Assembly (NCBI GenBank): GCA_023391175.1
Contig: JAEWBL010000418.1
Location: forward strand, 1-7,352
Origin: Pseudomonadota bacterium
GTDB lineage: Bacteria; Pseudomonadota; Alphaproteobacteria; Rhizobiales; Xanthobacteraceae
Length of the DNA stretch: 7,352 nt
Reading direction: 5' to 3'
Shown: piece after piece, positions 1-5,118 of the stretch
How the letters are laid out: every line of letters begins with the position of its first letter
Numbering within the stretch: position 1 is the stretch's first letter
Program-made: the position numbers and the translations under genes
The notes under the pieces: model-generated
Seen by the model: the letters and a program-made list of their open reading frames with translations, nothing else
What the model was told of the DNA's origin: nothing
Database searches by the model: none

Positions 1-1
1 C

Positions 2-625
2 TATATGGCAGACCAGCGCCTGCCGGCGGCCATCGTCTTCATGGTGATCGCCGCCATGCGCGTGGACCTGCGCCACCGCCTCGCCCGTCGCGGATTCGCT
101 GTGGTTCTGATCCTGATGCTGGCGGTCCGCGTCGGCGAGGTGCAGGTCGTGTGGGACCGCCTGTCGCAATGGACGGTGGCGTTCCGCGAATCGGTGACCC
201 GCATCCGCCCCGGCTCGCGCGTGCTCGTCGCCTACGCCGACATCCAGGGCGGCAACGATCCGACCGACCTCGGCCTGATGCACGCCGCCTGCCTCGCCAT
301 GATCGAGAAGTCGTCCCTCGTCACCACCGCCTTCACGGTGGAGGGCAAGCAGATCCTGCGCGCCCGCAAGCCCTACAACGAGCAGGTGGACACCGAGGAC
401 GGCACCCCGCCCCAGACCGAGCAGCTTCTCATCACCGAGGACGACCCGACGCCCGACGGCCCGCGCTACTGGGACCTGTGGCCGTCGAAGTTCGATTACG
501 TCTATCTGCTGTTCACCGACCGGGGGGCGCCCAATCCCGACAGCGACCACCTGAAGCTGATCTCCGAGGGCGAGCGCTTCCAGCTCTACGAGGTGGTGCC
601 ACGCCCCCCTGCGCCCCCCTCCTGA
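2..625 (+). CDS. C-terminal part of an integral membrane protein, 5'-truncated
   Basis: The reading frame is open to the left window edge (a Tyr codon precedes the first Met), so the Met at base 5 is probably internal and the gene begins outside the window. Visible: a short hydrophobic stretch at about residues 8-18, a basic loop (RHRLARR, 24-30), a second hydrophobic helix at about 31-42, then a soluble tail of roughly 160 residues with a beta-strand-like RVLVAYADI segment, a charged Pro/Asp-rich stretch and an aromatic YWDLWPSKFDYVYLLF region. Hydrophobic helices followed by a soluble C-terminal domain recall multi-spanning glycosyltransferase-like (GT39/ArnT-type) proteins, but no catalytic motif is in view, so this is only a suggestion. 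The last codons (PRPPAPPS) come from two C6 runs. The next gene on this strand is phnM, 121 nt on. The reading frame is convincing; the function is unknown. Confidence 0.75.
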   Translation, partial: YMADQRLPAAIVFMVIAAMRVDLRHRLARRGFAVVLILMLAVRVGEVQVVWDRLSQWTVAFRESVTRIRPGSRVLVAYADIQGGNDPTDLGLMHAACLAMIEKSSLVTTAFTVEGKQILRARKPYNEQVDTEDGTPPQTEQLLITEDDPTPDGPRYWDLWPSKFDYVYLLFTDRGAPNPDSDHLKLISEGERFQLYEVVPRPPAPPS

Positions 626-643
626 CCCGGCACGGCGGGGGCG

Positions 644-661
644 ACGTCACCGCGGTGTCAC
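644..661 (+). promoter_or_regulatory. Candidate Pho-box-like direct repeat / palindromic operator upstream of phnM
   Basis: Two GTCAC cores (646-650 and 657-661) lie exactly 11 nt apart, the period of a PhoB site (two CTGTCAT heptamers with a 4-nt linker). As heptamers they read ACGTCAC and GTGTCAC, matching consensus at 4/7 and 5/7 positions; the linker CGCG is not AT-rich as usual. The same bases contain a perfect 10-bp palindrome, CACCGCGGTG (648-657), so a dimeric repressor operator is an alternative. The site is about 85 nt before the phnM start, a sensible place for control by phosphate starvation. No good -10 box could be placed downstream. Confidence 0.33.
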
Positions 662-685
662 GATAGGGTGCAACGCAGAACATCC

Positions 686-714
686 CGCGGGTCCGGCCGA
701 AAGGCCGGCCCGCG
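686..714 (+). terminator. Strong GC hairpin with GAAA loop between the membrane-protein gene and phnM
   Basis: The arms CGCGGG-T-CCGGCC and GGCCGG-CCCGCG form a 12-bp, almost all G/C stem with one bulged T and a GAAA (GNRA) tetraloop at 699-702. The following bases, CATTCATTTCG, are only mildly T-rich. It may end transcription of the upstream membrane-protein gene, or form a structured leader of phnM, whose SD lies 24 nt further on. The fold is seen directly; its role is inferred, and the lack of a proper U-tract lowers confidence in termination. Confidence 0.45.
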
Positions 715-746
715 CATTCATTTCGACCGCCAGTTCCGGAGCCCCC

Positions 747-1880
747 ATGGACACCGTTCTCACCAACGCCCGCCTCGTCCTCGACGATGCCGTCGTCGCG
801 GGGACGATCACGCTCCGCGACGGGCGCATCCTCGCCATCGACGAGGGCCGCGCCACCACGCCGGCCGCCATTGATTGCGACGGCGACTTCATCGCGCCCG
901 GCCTGATCGACCTGCATACGGACGCGCTGGAGGGCCATTTCGTGCCCCGTCCAAAGGTGTTCTGGCCGGATGCCCGGGCCGCCGCCCTCGCCCACGACGG
1001 GCAGACCGTGGCGAGCGGCATCACCACGGTGTTCGACGCCATCTGCGCCGGCGGCTTCGACCAGGCCAAGGCGGAGCGGCGCCAGCTGTTCGGCACCATG
1101 CTGGACGCCGTGGAGCTGGGGACGCCCCTGTTCCGGGCCGACCACAAGGTCCACCTGCGCTGCGAGATGACGGACCCGGACCTGCTCGATCTGGTGGAGC
1201 CGACCCTCGCCCGGCCGGGCCTCGCCTTCGCCTCGCTGATGGACCACACCCCCGGCGCCCGCCAGTGGCGCAACGTGGACGGGCTGCGCACTTTCCTGCT
1301 GGGCATCGGCAAGGAGGCCGCCGAGGCCGAGCGCGAGATCGGCGAGCGTACCGCCCGCGGCCGCGCCAACGTGGCGCGCAACTTGCCGCCGCTGGTGGAG
1401 ATGCTGGCCTCGACCGGCCTCGTTCTGGCGAGCCACGACGACACCACCGAGGACCATGTGGCCGAGGCGCAGGCCGCCGGCTGCACGGTCAGCGAGTTCC
1501 CCACCACGCGCGAAGCGGCGCTGGCCGCCCGGGCGGCCGATCTCGCCACCATCGGCGGGGCGCCCAACGTGGTGCGCGGCGGCTCCCATTCCGGCGGCGT
1601 CGCCATGGGCGCGCTGGCACAAGAAGGGCTGATCGACGCCCTCGCCTCGGACTATGTACCGGCAAGCCTGCTGCAGGCGGCGACGCGCCTTCACACCGTG
1701 GACGGCATGGGCCTGCCGCAGGCGATGGCCCTCGTCACCCGCAACCCGGCGCGGATGGCCGGCCTCGACGATCGCGGCCGGCTGGACGCCGGCCTGCGTG
1801 CCGACTTGGTGCGCTTCCGCATCGTCGAGGGCACGCCGGTGGTGCGCCACGTGCTGGTGGAAGGCGAGCGCGTCTTCTGA
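747..1880 (+). CDS. phnM: Alpha-D-ribose 1-methylphosphonate 5-triphosphate diphosphatase PhnM
   Basis: Cytoplasmic amidohydrolase-superfamily enzyme of the C-P lyase pathway; it removes diphosphate from alpha-D-ribose 1-methylphosphonate 5-triphosphate, giving the 5-phosphate that PhnJ cleaves. The 377 residues equal the usual PhnM length. Visible in order: N-terminal beta-sandwich strands (1-50), PGLIDLHTD (51-59, metal-binding His57/Asp59), GITTVFDA (91-98), HLRCE (136-140), SLMDHTPG (163-170), ASHDD (228-232), SEFPTT (249-254), GAPNVVRGGSHSG (271-283) and SDYVPASLL (301-309, likely catalytic Asp302), then a NPA segment and C-terminal strands. The ATG at 747 has GGAG at 738-741 with a 5-nt spacer. 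Odd points: Ala60 follows HTD where E. coli PhnM (recalled from memory) has Asn, and no phnG-L or phnN is in the window although PhnM normally works with them. It ends 25 nt from the convergent DUF2125 gene. Family assignment is secure. Confidence 0.95.
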   Translation: MDTVLTNARLVLDDAVVAGTITLRDGRILAIDEGRATTPAAIDCDGDFIAPGLIDLHTDALEGHFVPRPKVFWPDARAAALAHDGQTVASGITTVFDAICAGGFDQAKAERRQLFGTMLDAVELGTPLFRADHKVHLRCEMTDPDLLDLVEPTLARPGLAFASLMDHTPGARQWRNVDGLRTFLLGIGKEAAEAEREIGERTARGRANVARNLPPLVEMLASTGLVLASHDDTTEDHVAEAQAAGCTVSEFPTTREAALAARAADLATIGGAPNVVRGGSHSGGVAMGALAQEGLIDALASDYVPASLLQAATRLHTVDGMGLPQAMALVTRNPARMAGLDDRGRLDAGLRADLVRFRIVEGTPVVRHVLVEGERVF

Positions 1881-1903
1881 CGCGCCGCGCCTCGGATCAG
1901 AAG
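1874..1903. repeat. Inverted repeat spanning the convergent phnM / DUF2125 3' ends
   Basis: CTTCTGA (1874-1880, including the phnM stop codon) pairs perfectly with TCAGAAG (1897-1903), leaving a 16-nt GC-rich loop. It fills nearly all of the 25-nt gap between the two stop codons and could act as a bidirectional transcription end in either transcript. There is no U-tract on either side and the stem is only 7 bp, so termination is a guess. Confidence 0.35.
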
Positions 1904-1905
1904 GG

Positions 1906-3015
1906 TCAGAACAGCGGCGGCACGATGCCCACCGGGAAGCCGGCGAGCTTGAGCGTTCCCGCATCAAACGAGAGCGCGAATATGGCGCCCTTGCGCCCCT
2001 CCACCTGTCCCGGCTTTCCCACCATGGCGAGGGCGCTGACGATGGGCGCGATCTCCCGCGGGATGGCGCCGGCCTTGTCGAGCCCCTGCACCAGATCGTT
2101 GATGCCCGCGAAGCCGAGGTCGAGCTTGCCGTTGAGCCGGCCCTGCGGATCGAGCGCCACCGCCCCGGTGGCCGTCACGGCGATCTTGGGCGAGGTGATG
2201 TGGAAGCGGTCGAGCTTGGCAACGCCGCCCGCGTCCGCCCAGGCGCGCATGCGCTGCGCGACAGACATCGGCCTCAGGTCGGCAGAGGCGGTCACGGTGC
2301 CCTGGAGCGCCATCTCCACCGGACCCTCCGCGCCGAGCTTGTTCAGCAGCGCGCTTTGCCCGCCCGTGAAGCCGGATGCGTAATCGACGCCATCGGGTTT
2401 GCCGTCCTGACCGGGCGAACGGCGGGCGTGGAACTCGAACAGGTGAGCGGAGAGGATCGGCACCGGCTGCGCGCCCGTGGCGGCCGGCTGCTCCAGCTTG
2501 AGATCGTGCGCCTGCAGTGAGAAGCGCTCCGGCCGGCCAGAGAGATCGCCGACGCCGCTCATCTGCAGCAGCGACCACACGGCCACATAGGACTGCCCGG
2601 TATTGAGGTCCTCCACCCGTGCCGGCCCGCTGAACCCGGCGACGATGTGATTGGGCGCCCATACCTGCGCCACCGCTTCCACCGACGCCGCAGTGAAGCG
2701 CATGGCGTCGCCGCCGACGGTCTCCAGCTTCGGCATCAGGCAGCGCAGCTCGAAGCGGAAGGGGAAGCCGGCGAGGTGACGGTCGGTGCAGGTCCAGATG
2801 CGCCCGAGCTTCGCCTCGCGCCCGATCCAGGCGTCGATCTCGCGCTCGGCACGGCCCGCCGCATAGAACCACAGGCAGCTCCAGACGATGGCGGCGACCA
2901 CGACCAGAGCCACCGGAACGATGACGAGCCACGGCTTCGGGCGGCTCCCTGGCGCCGAAGGCGCTGGCGGAACGGGAGCGGACGGAACGGGAGCGGAGGG
3001 GACGGGGTCAGACAT
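1906..3015 (-). CDS. DUF2125 family membrane-anchored protein
   Basis: Conserved alphaproteobacterial protein of unknown function (DUF2125, recalled from family knowledge). Taking the Met at 3015 as start (369 aa): a Pro/Ala/Ser/Val-rich cytoplasmic tail (1-23), a single transmembrane helix (about 28-51) and a long, probably periplasmic domain. Family hallmarks follow the helix: IDAWIGREA (60-68), WTCTDR (74-79) and GFPFRFELRC (83-92); Cys76 and Cys92 could form a disulfide. The rest alternates beta-strands and Gly-rich turns (for example SPKIAVTATGAVALDPQGRL), as in AsmA-like beta-rich envelope proteins; that resemblance is impressionistic. An upstream in-frame ATG at 3021 would give 371 aa, but AAGGA is correctly spaced (5 nt) only for the ATG at 3015. 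The gene diverges from the chaC-like gene and converges on phnM. Confidence 0.87.
   Translation of the reverse strand: MSDPVPSAPVPSAPVPPAPSAPGSRPKPWLVIVPVALVVVAAIVWSCLWFYAAGRAEREIDAWIGREAKLGRIWTCTDRHLAGFPFRFELRCLMPKLETVGGDAMRFTAASVEAVAQVWAPNHIVAGFSGPARVEDLNTGQSYVAVWSLLQMSGVGDLSGRPERFSLQAHDLKLEQPAATGAQPVPILSAHLFEFHARRSPGQDGKPDGVDYASGFTGGQSALLNKLGAEGPVEMALQGTVTASADLRPMSVAQRMRAWADAGGVAKLDRFHITSPKIAVTATGAVALDPQGRLNGKLDLGFAGINDLVQGLDKAGAIPREIAPIVSALAMVGKPGQVEGRKGAIFALSFDAGTLKLAGFPVGIVPPLF
2968..2997. repeat. Two perfect 15-bp tandem repeats encoding the Pro-rich N-terminal tail
   Basis: CGGAACGGGAGCGGA occurs twice in succession (2968-2982, 2983-2997), followed by a degenerate partial copy up to about 3007. 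The unit is five codons, so copy-number change keeps the DUF2125 frame; it encodes the PVPSA repeats of the cytoplasmic tail before the membrane helix. Confidence 0.85.
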
Positions 3016-3020
3016 GGACA

Positions 3021-3025
3021 TCCTT
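3021..3025 (-). promoter_or_regulatory. Ribosome binding site that decides the DUF2125 start
   Basis: On the minus strand the bases read AAGGA-TGTCC-ATG, putting a good Shine-Dalgarno 5 nt before the ATG at 3015. The upstream ATG at 3021 overlaps this motif and so cannot use it. Confidence 0.65.
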
Positions 3026-3032
3026 GCGGCTG

Positions 3033-3050
3033 GCCACGGTCGCCCGTGGC
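3033..3050. repeat. Perfect 7-bp hairpin in the divergent DUF2125/chaC intergenic region
   Basis: GCCACGG (3033-3039) and CCGTGGC (3044-3050) flank a TCGC loop. Relative to the predicted minus-strand promoter it falls in the 5' leader of the DUF2125 transcript, ending about 7 nt before its SD, so it could affect translation; as DNA it could instead be an operator. Which of these is true cannot be told from sequence. Confidence 0.45.
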
Positions 3051-3071
3051 TTGCGATGGTCCTTGTCGGCT

Positions 3072-3100
3072 GTTAGGCGACGGTCCGGCGTTTCTGTCAA
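3072..3100 (-). promoter_or_regulatory. Predicted sigma70-type promoter for the DUF2125 gene
   Basis: Reading leftward: TTGACA (3100-3095, perfect -35 consensus), a 17-nt spacer, then CCTAAC (3077-3072, 3 of 6 matches to TATAAT). Housekeeping promoters in alphaproteobacteria often have a strong -35 and a weak -10, which fits. The predicted transcript would start near 3065 with about 50 nt of leader. Confidence 0.5.
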
Positions 3101-3123
3101 CGCCGGGAAGGTATGTCGGAGCC

Positions 3124-3792
3124 ATGGCGGACGAGCGGTCGGCGAGCGGAGGCGGCAACGCGCCGGAGGCGGCGGGGCAATCGGTCACGCCTTCCGCTGC
3201 GATGGCCGGGACACACGGCGATGTCTGGGTGTTCGCCTATGGCTCGCTGATGTGGAATCCGGGCTTCGCCTTTGTCGAACGCTGCGAGGCGCGGCTCGTG
3301 GGCGCCCACCGCACTTTGTGCGTCTATTCCTTCCACCACCGCGGCACGCCGGAGAAGCCGGGGCTGGTGCTGGGCCTCGATCTCGGCGGCTCGTGCCGTG
3401 GCATCGCCTACCGGGTGGCGGCGGCGGATTGGCCGCAGACCCACGCCTATCTTACCGAGCGCGAGCAGATTTCCGGTGTCTATCGCGAGGTGATGCGGCG
3501 GGTGCGCCTGCTGGACGGATCGGGACGCGACGCGGCGGCCGTGGCCTATCTGGTCAACCGTGCCCATCCCCAATATGCGCGGGGCCTGACCCTCGACGAC
3601 CAGTTGGCCCTCGTGCGCCGCTCGCACGGCAAGTCGGGGCCGAACACGGATTATGTGGTGGCTACGGTGAAGGCTCTGGAGAGCCTTGGCATCCGCGATC
3701 CGGGCCTCGCCTACCTCACCCAGCATTTGACGGCGAGCCACGCTCTGCCGCCGGTGCTGCCGGATGATGCGGAGGGCGATGGGTCTCCCTGA
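3124..3792 (+). CDS. chaC: ChaC-type gamma-glutamylcyclotransferase
   Basis: Likely cytosolic glutathione-specific gamma-glutamylcyclotransferase (glutathione to 5-oxoproline and Cys-Gly), ChaC family. Of 222 residues, the first 34 are an Ala/Gly/Ser-rich extension; the domain then starts with VWVFAYGSLMWNPGF (34-48; YGSL is the substrate-loop signature), AHRTLCVYSFHHRGT (61-75), PGLVLGLDLGGSCRGIAYR (79-97), LTEREQISGVY (110-120; Glu114 is the expected catalytic acid) and the C-terminal HPQYARGL, GKSGPNTDY and LGIRDPGL blocks typical of ChaC. The start is uncertain: GGAG at 3118-3121 is only 2 nt from the ATG and GGGAAGG at 3105-3111 is 12 nt away. A later in-frame ATG at 3202 (Met27) would remove most of the extension but has no SD. 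It diverges from DUF2125 and ends 11 nt from the convergent hypothetical gene. The cation-transport role implied by the old name is not supported. Confidence 0.9.
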   Translation: MADERSASGGGNAPEAAGQSVTPSAAMAGTHGDVWVFAYGSLMWNPGFAFVERCEARLVGAHRTLCVYSFHHRGTPEKPGLVLGLDLGGSCRGIAYRVAAADWPQTHAYLTEREQISGVYREVMRRVRLLDGSGRDAAAVAYLVNRAHPQYARGLTLDDQLALVRRSHGKSGPNTDYVVATVKALESLGIRDPGLAYLTQHLTASHALPPVLPDDAEGDGSP

Positions 3793-3803
3793 GCCGGCGC
3801 TCC

Positions 3804-4235
3804 TTACGCCGCGTGGCGGCGGGCGGGCAGGCTGAGCGCCTGGACGGCCGGGCGGGGAAGCGCCGGGACCTCGCCGCGATCCACCGAGGAACGACCCATC
3901 AGGCTGCGGTCCATCAGGCGACGCAAGGCGGGCGCATTCTCCTCGCCGAACACATGGATGTGGATTTCGTCGCCGCGCATCCTGAGCGCGGCCGTGCGGG
4001 CATGGCTCGCAGGCCCCGCCCACATGGCGATGGAGCCCGCCGGCGTGCGCCGCGAAACCACCGCGAGGGCGTCCGGATAATCCGGGGCGGCGTCGGGCCG
4101 GTAGACCGAGAACACGTGGCGCAGGCCGTCTTCGTCGCGCCAGAAACGGTAGCGCGCGCCGAGAGCGTCGTGCTTGAGGCCGTTCAGGCCACCGGCGTCC
4201 GTCAGGGGGACAAGGAGCGAATCAGTTGCGTTCAT
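3804..4235 (-). CDS. Hypothetical protein, 143 aa
   Basis: I do not recognise a domain. The product has no signal peptide, no membrane helix and no cysteine. Its more ordered parts are GLKHDALGARYRFWRDEDGLRH (split here at residues 19-30 and 31-40), VFSVYRPDAAPDYPDALAVV (41-60) and DEIHIHVFGEENAPALRRLM (89-108); the last 30 residues are Pro/Arg/Ala-rich and probably disordered. The compact alpha/beta-looking pattern and codon use like its neighbours suggest a real gene. It is the last gene of the minus-strand ftsE-ftsX-DUF218-plsC series, starting 33 nt after the plsC stop. There is no Shine-Dalgarno before the ATG; a predicted promoter inside and after the plsC end would put transcription start 3-4 nt upstream. 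It may therefore be both co-transcribed and separately transcribed as a near-leaderless mRNA. Confidence 0.72.
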   Translation of the reverse strand: MNATDSLLVPLTDAGGLNGLKHDALGARYRFWRDEDGLRHVFSVYRPDAAPDYPDALAVVSRRTPAGSIAMWAGPASHARTAALRMRGDEIHIHVFGEENAPALRRLMDRSLMGRSSVDRGEVPALPRPAVQALSLPARRHAA

Positions 4236-4244
4236 GAGAACGAA

Positions 4245-4272
4245 ACTAGAACGATCCCCAGCGCTCGATCAA
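4245..4272 (-). promoter_or_regulatory. Predicted promoter giving a near-leaderless transcript of the 143-aa gene
   Basis: Reading leftward: TTGATC (4272-4267), a 16-nt spacer, then TCTAGT (4250-4245), each matching the sigma70 consensus at 4 of 6 positions. The usual 6-7 nt to the start site gives +1 near 4238, against an ATG at 4235. The -35 overlaps the plsC stop codon. This matches the absence of a Shine-Dalgarno sequence, but the promoter is unproven. Confidence 0.4.
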
Positions 4273-5075
4273 GAGTTTTCCACAGGGGTGGACAACGGGG
4301 AAGAATCGGCGCCCGCGCGACCCCTCAGATTGGCCGGTGCGCGCGGGCCGAGTTCGGCCAATCCCTCCGCGAGAAGACGGTCGCTGGCGGCCTCGATGTC
4401 GGCCTGAAGGCGCGCGGTGATCTTCTGCCGCGGCAGCCCCGGCGGGATGGGCGGCAGGATCTCCACCAGGATGGTGCCGGGCCGCTTGAGAATGGTCCGC
4501 CGCGGCCAGTAGAGGCCGGAATTGAGCGCGATGGGCAGGCACGGCACGCCGAGGCTGGAATAGAGATGCGCCACGCCGAACTTGTAGTCCGGCGGCGCAC
4601 CGGGTGGGCGGCGGGTGCCTTCCGGGAAGATCAGGATCTGCCGGCCCTCGGCCATGTCGGCCTGGGCCCGCCGGGTCATGGCCTTGAGCGCCGACGAGCC
4701 GCCCTTGCGGTCCACCGGGATCATCCGCGCCCGCGCCGCGAACCAGCCGAAGACGGGGATCGACATGAGCTCGCGCTTCAGGATGAAGGCAGGGTCCGAG
4801 AACAGCGGCAGCAGCGCCAGCGTCTCCCACGCCGACTGATGCTTTGAGGCGATGAGGAGCGGGCCCTCGGGGATGTTCTCGATGCCCCGGATTTCCGCCC
4901 GCGTCCCCACGATGACCCGCAGCAGGAACATGATGGTGGCCACCCACCACATGACCCCGGTCCGCCACAGGCCCTTGCGCGACAGGAAGGGAAGCGCCGG
5001 AAGGAAGGCCAGCATGTAGAGGGTCGTCACCAGATAGAAGGCGATCTGGAAGACGAGCGAACGCAGGAAGGTCAA
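4269..5075 (-). CDS. plsC: 1-acyl-sn-glycerol-3-phosphate acyltransferase (PlsC family)
   Basis: Membrane-bound acyltransferase that esterifies lysophosphatidic acid to phosphatidic acid in phospholipid synthesis. The 268 residues show hydrophobic N-terminal segments (about 8-30 and 41-57), motif I as SKHQSAWET (77-85; catalytic His79 with Glu84, an HX4E form instead of HX4D), motif II IPVFGWFAARARMIPVDR (106-123), motif III FPEGTR (150-155) and motif IV VPCLPIALNSG (177-187). The start is TTG, translated as Met: AGGGAG (5082-5087) lies 6 nt before it and the next Met is residue 21, inside the first hydrophobic segment. It begins 43 nt after the DUF218 gene stop on the same strand, so co-transcription is likely. 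A paralogue using another acyl acceptor (ornithine-lipid OlsA type, for example) cannot be excluded. The last residues are a disordered Ser/Pro tail. Confidence 0.9.
   Translation of the reverse strand: MTFLRSLVFQIAFYLVTTLYMLAFLPALPFLSRKGLWRTGVMWWVATIMFLLRVIVGTRAEIRGIENIPEGPLLIASKHQSAWETLALLPLFSDPAFILKRELMSIPVFGWFAARARMIPVDRKGGSSALKAMTRRAQADMAEGRQILIFPEGTRRPPGAPPDYKFGVAHLYSSLGVPCLPIALNSGLYWPRRTILKRPGTILVEILPPIPPGLPRQKITARLQADIEAASDRLLAEGLAELGPRAPANLRGRAGADSSPLSTPVENS
4276..4295. promoter_or_regulatory. Pair of DnaA-box-like sequences in inverted orientation
   Basis: TTTTCCACA (4276-4284, + strand, 8/9 to TTATCCACA) faces TTGTCCACC (4295-4287, - strand, 7/9), 2 nt apart. The pair lies in the last plsC codons and only 3 nt upstream of the predicted -35 box of the 143-aa gene. 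The codons are ordinary, so a chance match is possible. Confidence 0.25.
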
Positions 5076-5081
5076 GGCGGT

Positions 5082-5087
5082 CTCCCT
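5082..5087 (-). promoter_or_regulatory. Ribosome binding site supporting the plsC TTG start
   Basis: On the minus strand AGGGAG is followed by ACCGCC and TTG, a 6-nt spacer. With no in-frame ATG or GTG nearby, this supports initiation at TTG. Confidence 0.7.
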
Positions 5088-5118
5088 GCCCCGCGGCCGG
5101 GCGGCCGGGAGCGCGTGT

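Noticed and set aside
513..1967. Long antisense reading frame opposite phnM, plus long + strand alternative frames over phnM/DUF2125
   Set aside because: Composition is Arg/Ala/Gly/His-rich shadow coding typical of GC-rich DNA; the opposite strand encodes a clear PhnM with all its motifs.
2647..3123. Upstream extension of the cyclotransferase frame over the DUF2125 5' part
   Set aside because: It runs antisense through DUF2125 coding sequence and its promoter; the ChaC domain starts only after 3220.
3113..3124. ATG at 3113 right after GGGAAGG as a start or short leader ORF
   Set aside because: Only 1 nt separates the SD from the ATG, and the frame is not that of the cyclotransferase.
3795..3811. 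CGGCG/CGCCG hairpin between the convergent chaC-like and hypothetical genes
   Set aside because: Five-bp stem, no U-tract, expected by chance at this GC content.
5093..5108. Tandem GCGGCCGG 8-mer in the DUF218-plsC gap
   Set aside because: Only two short GC copies; no evidence of function.
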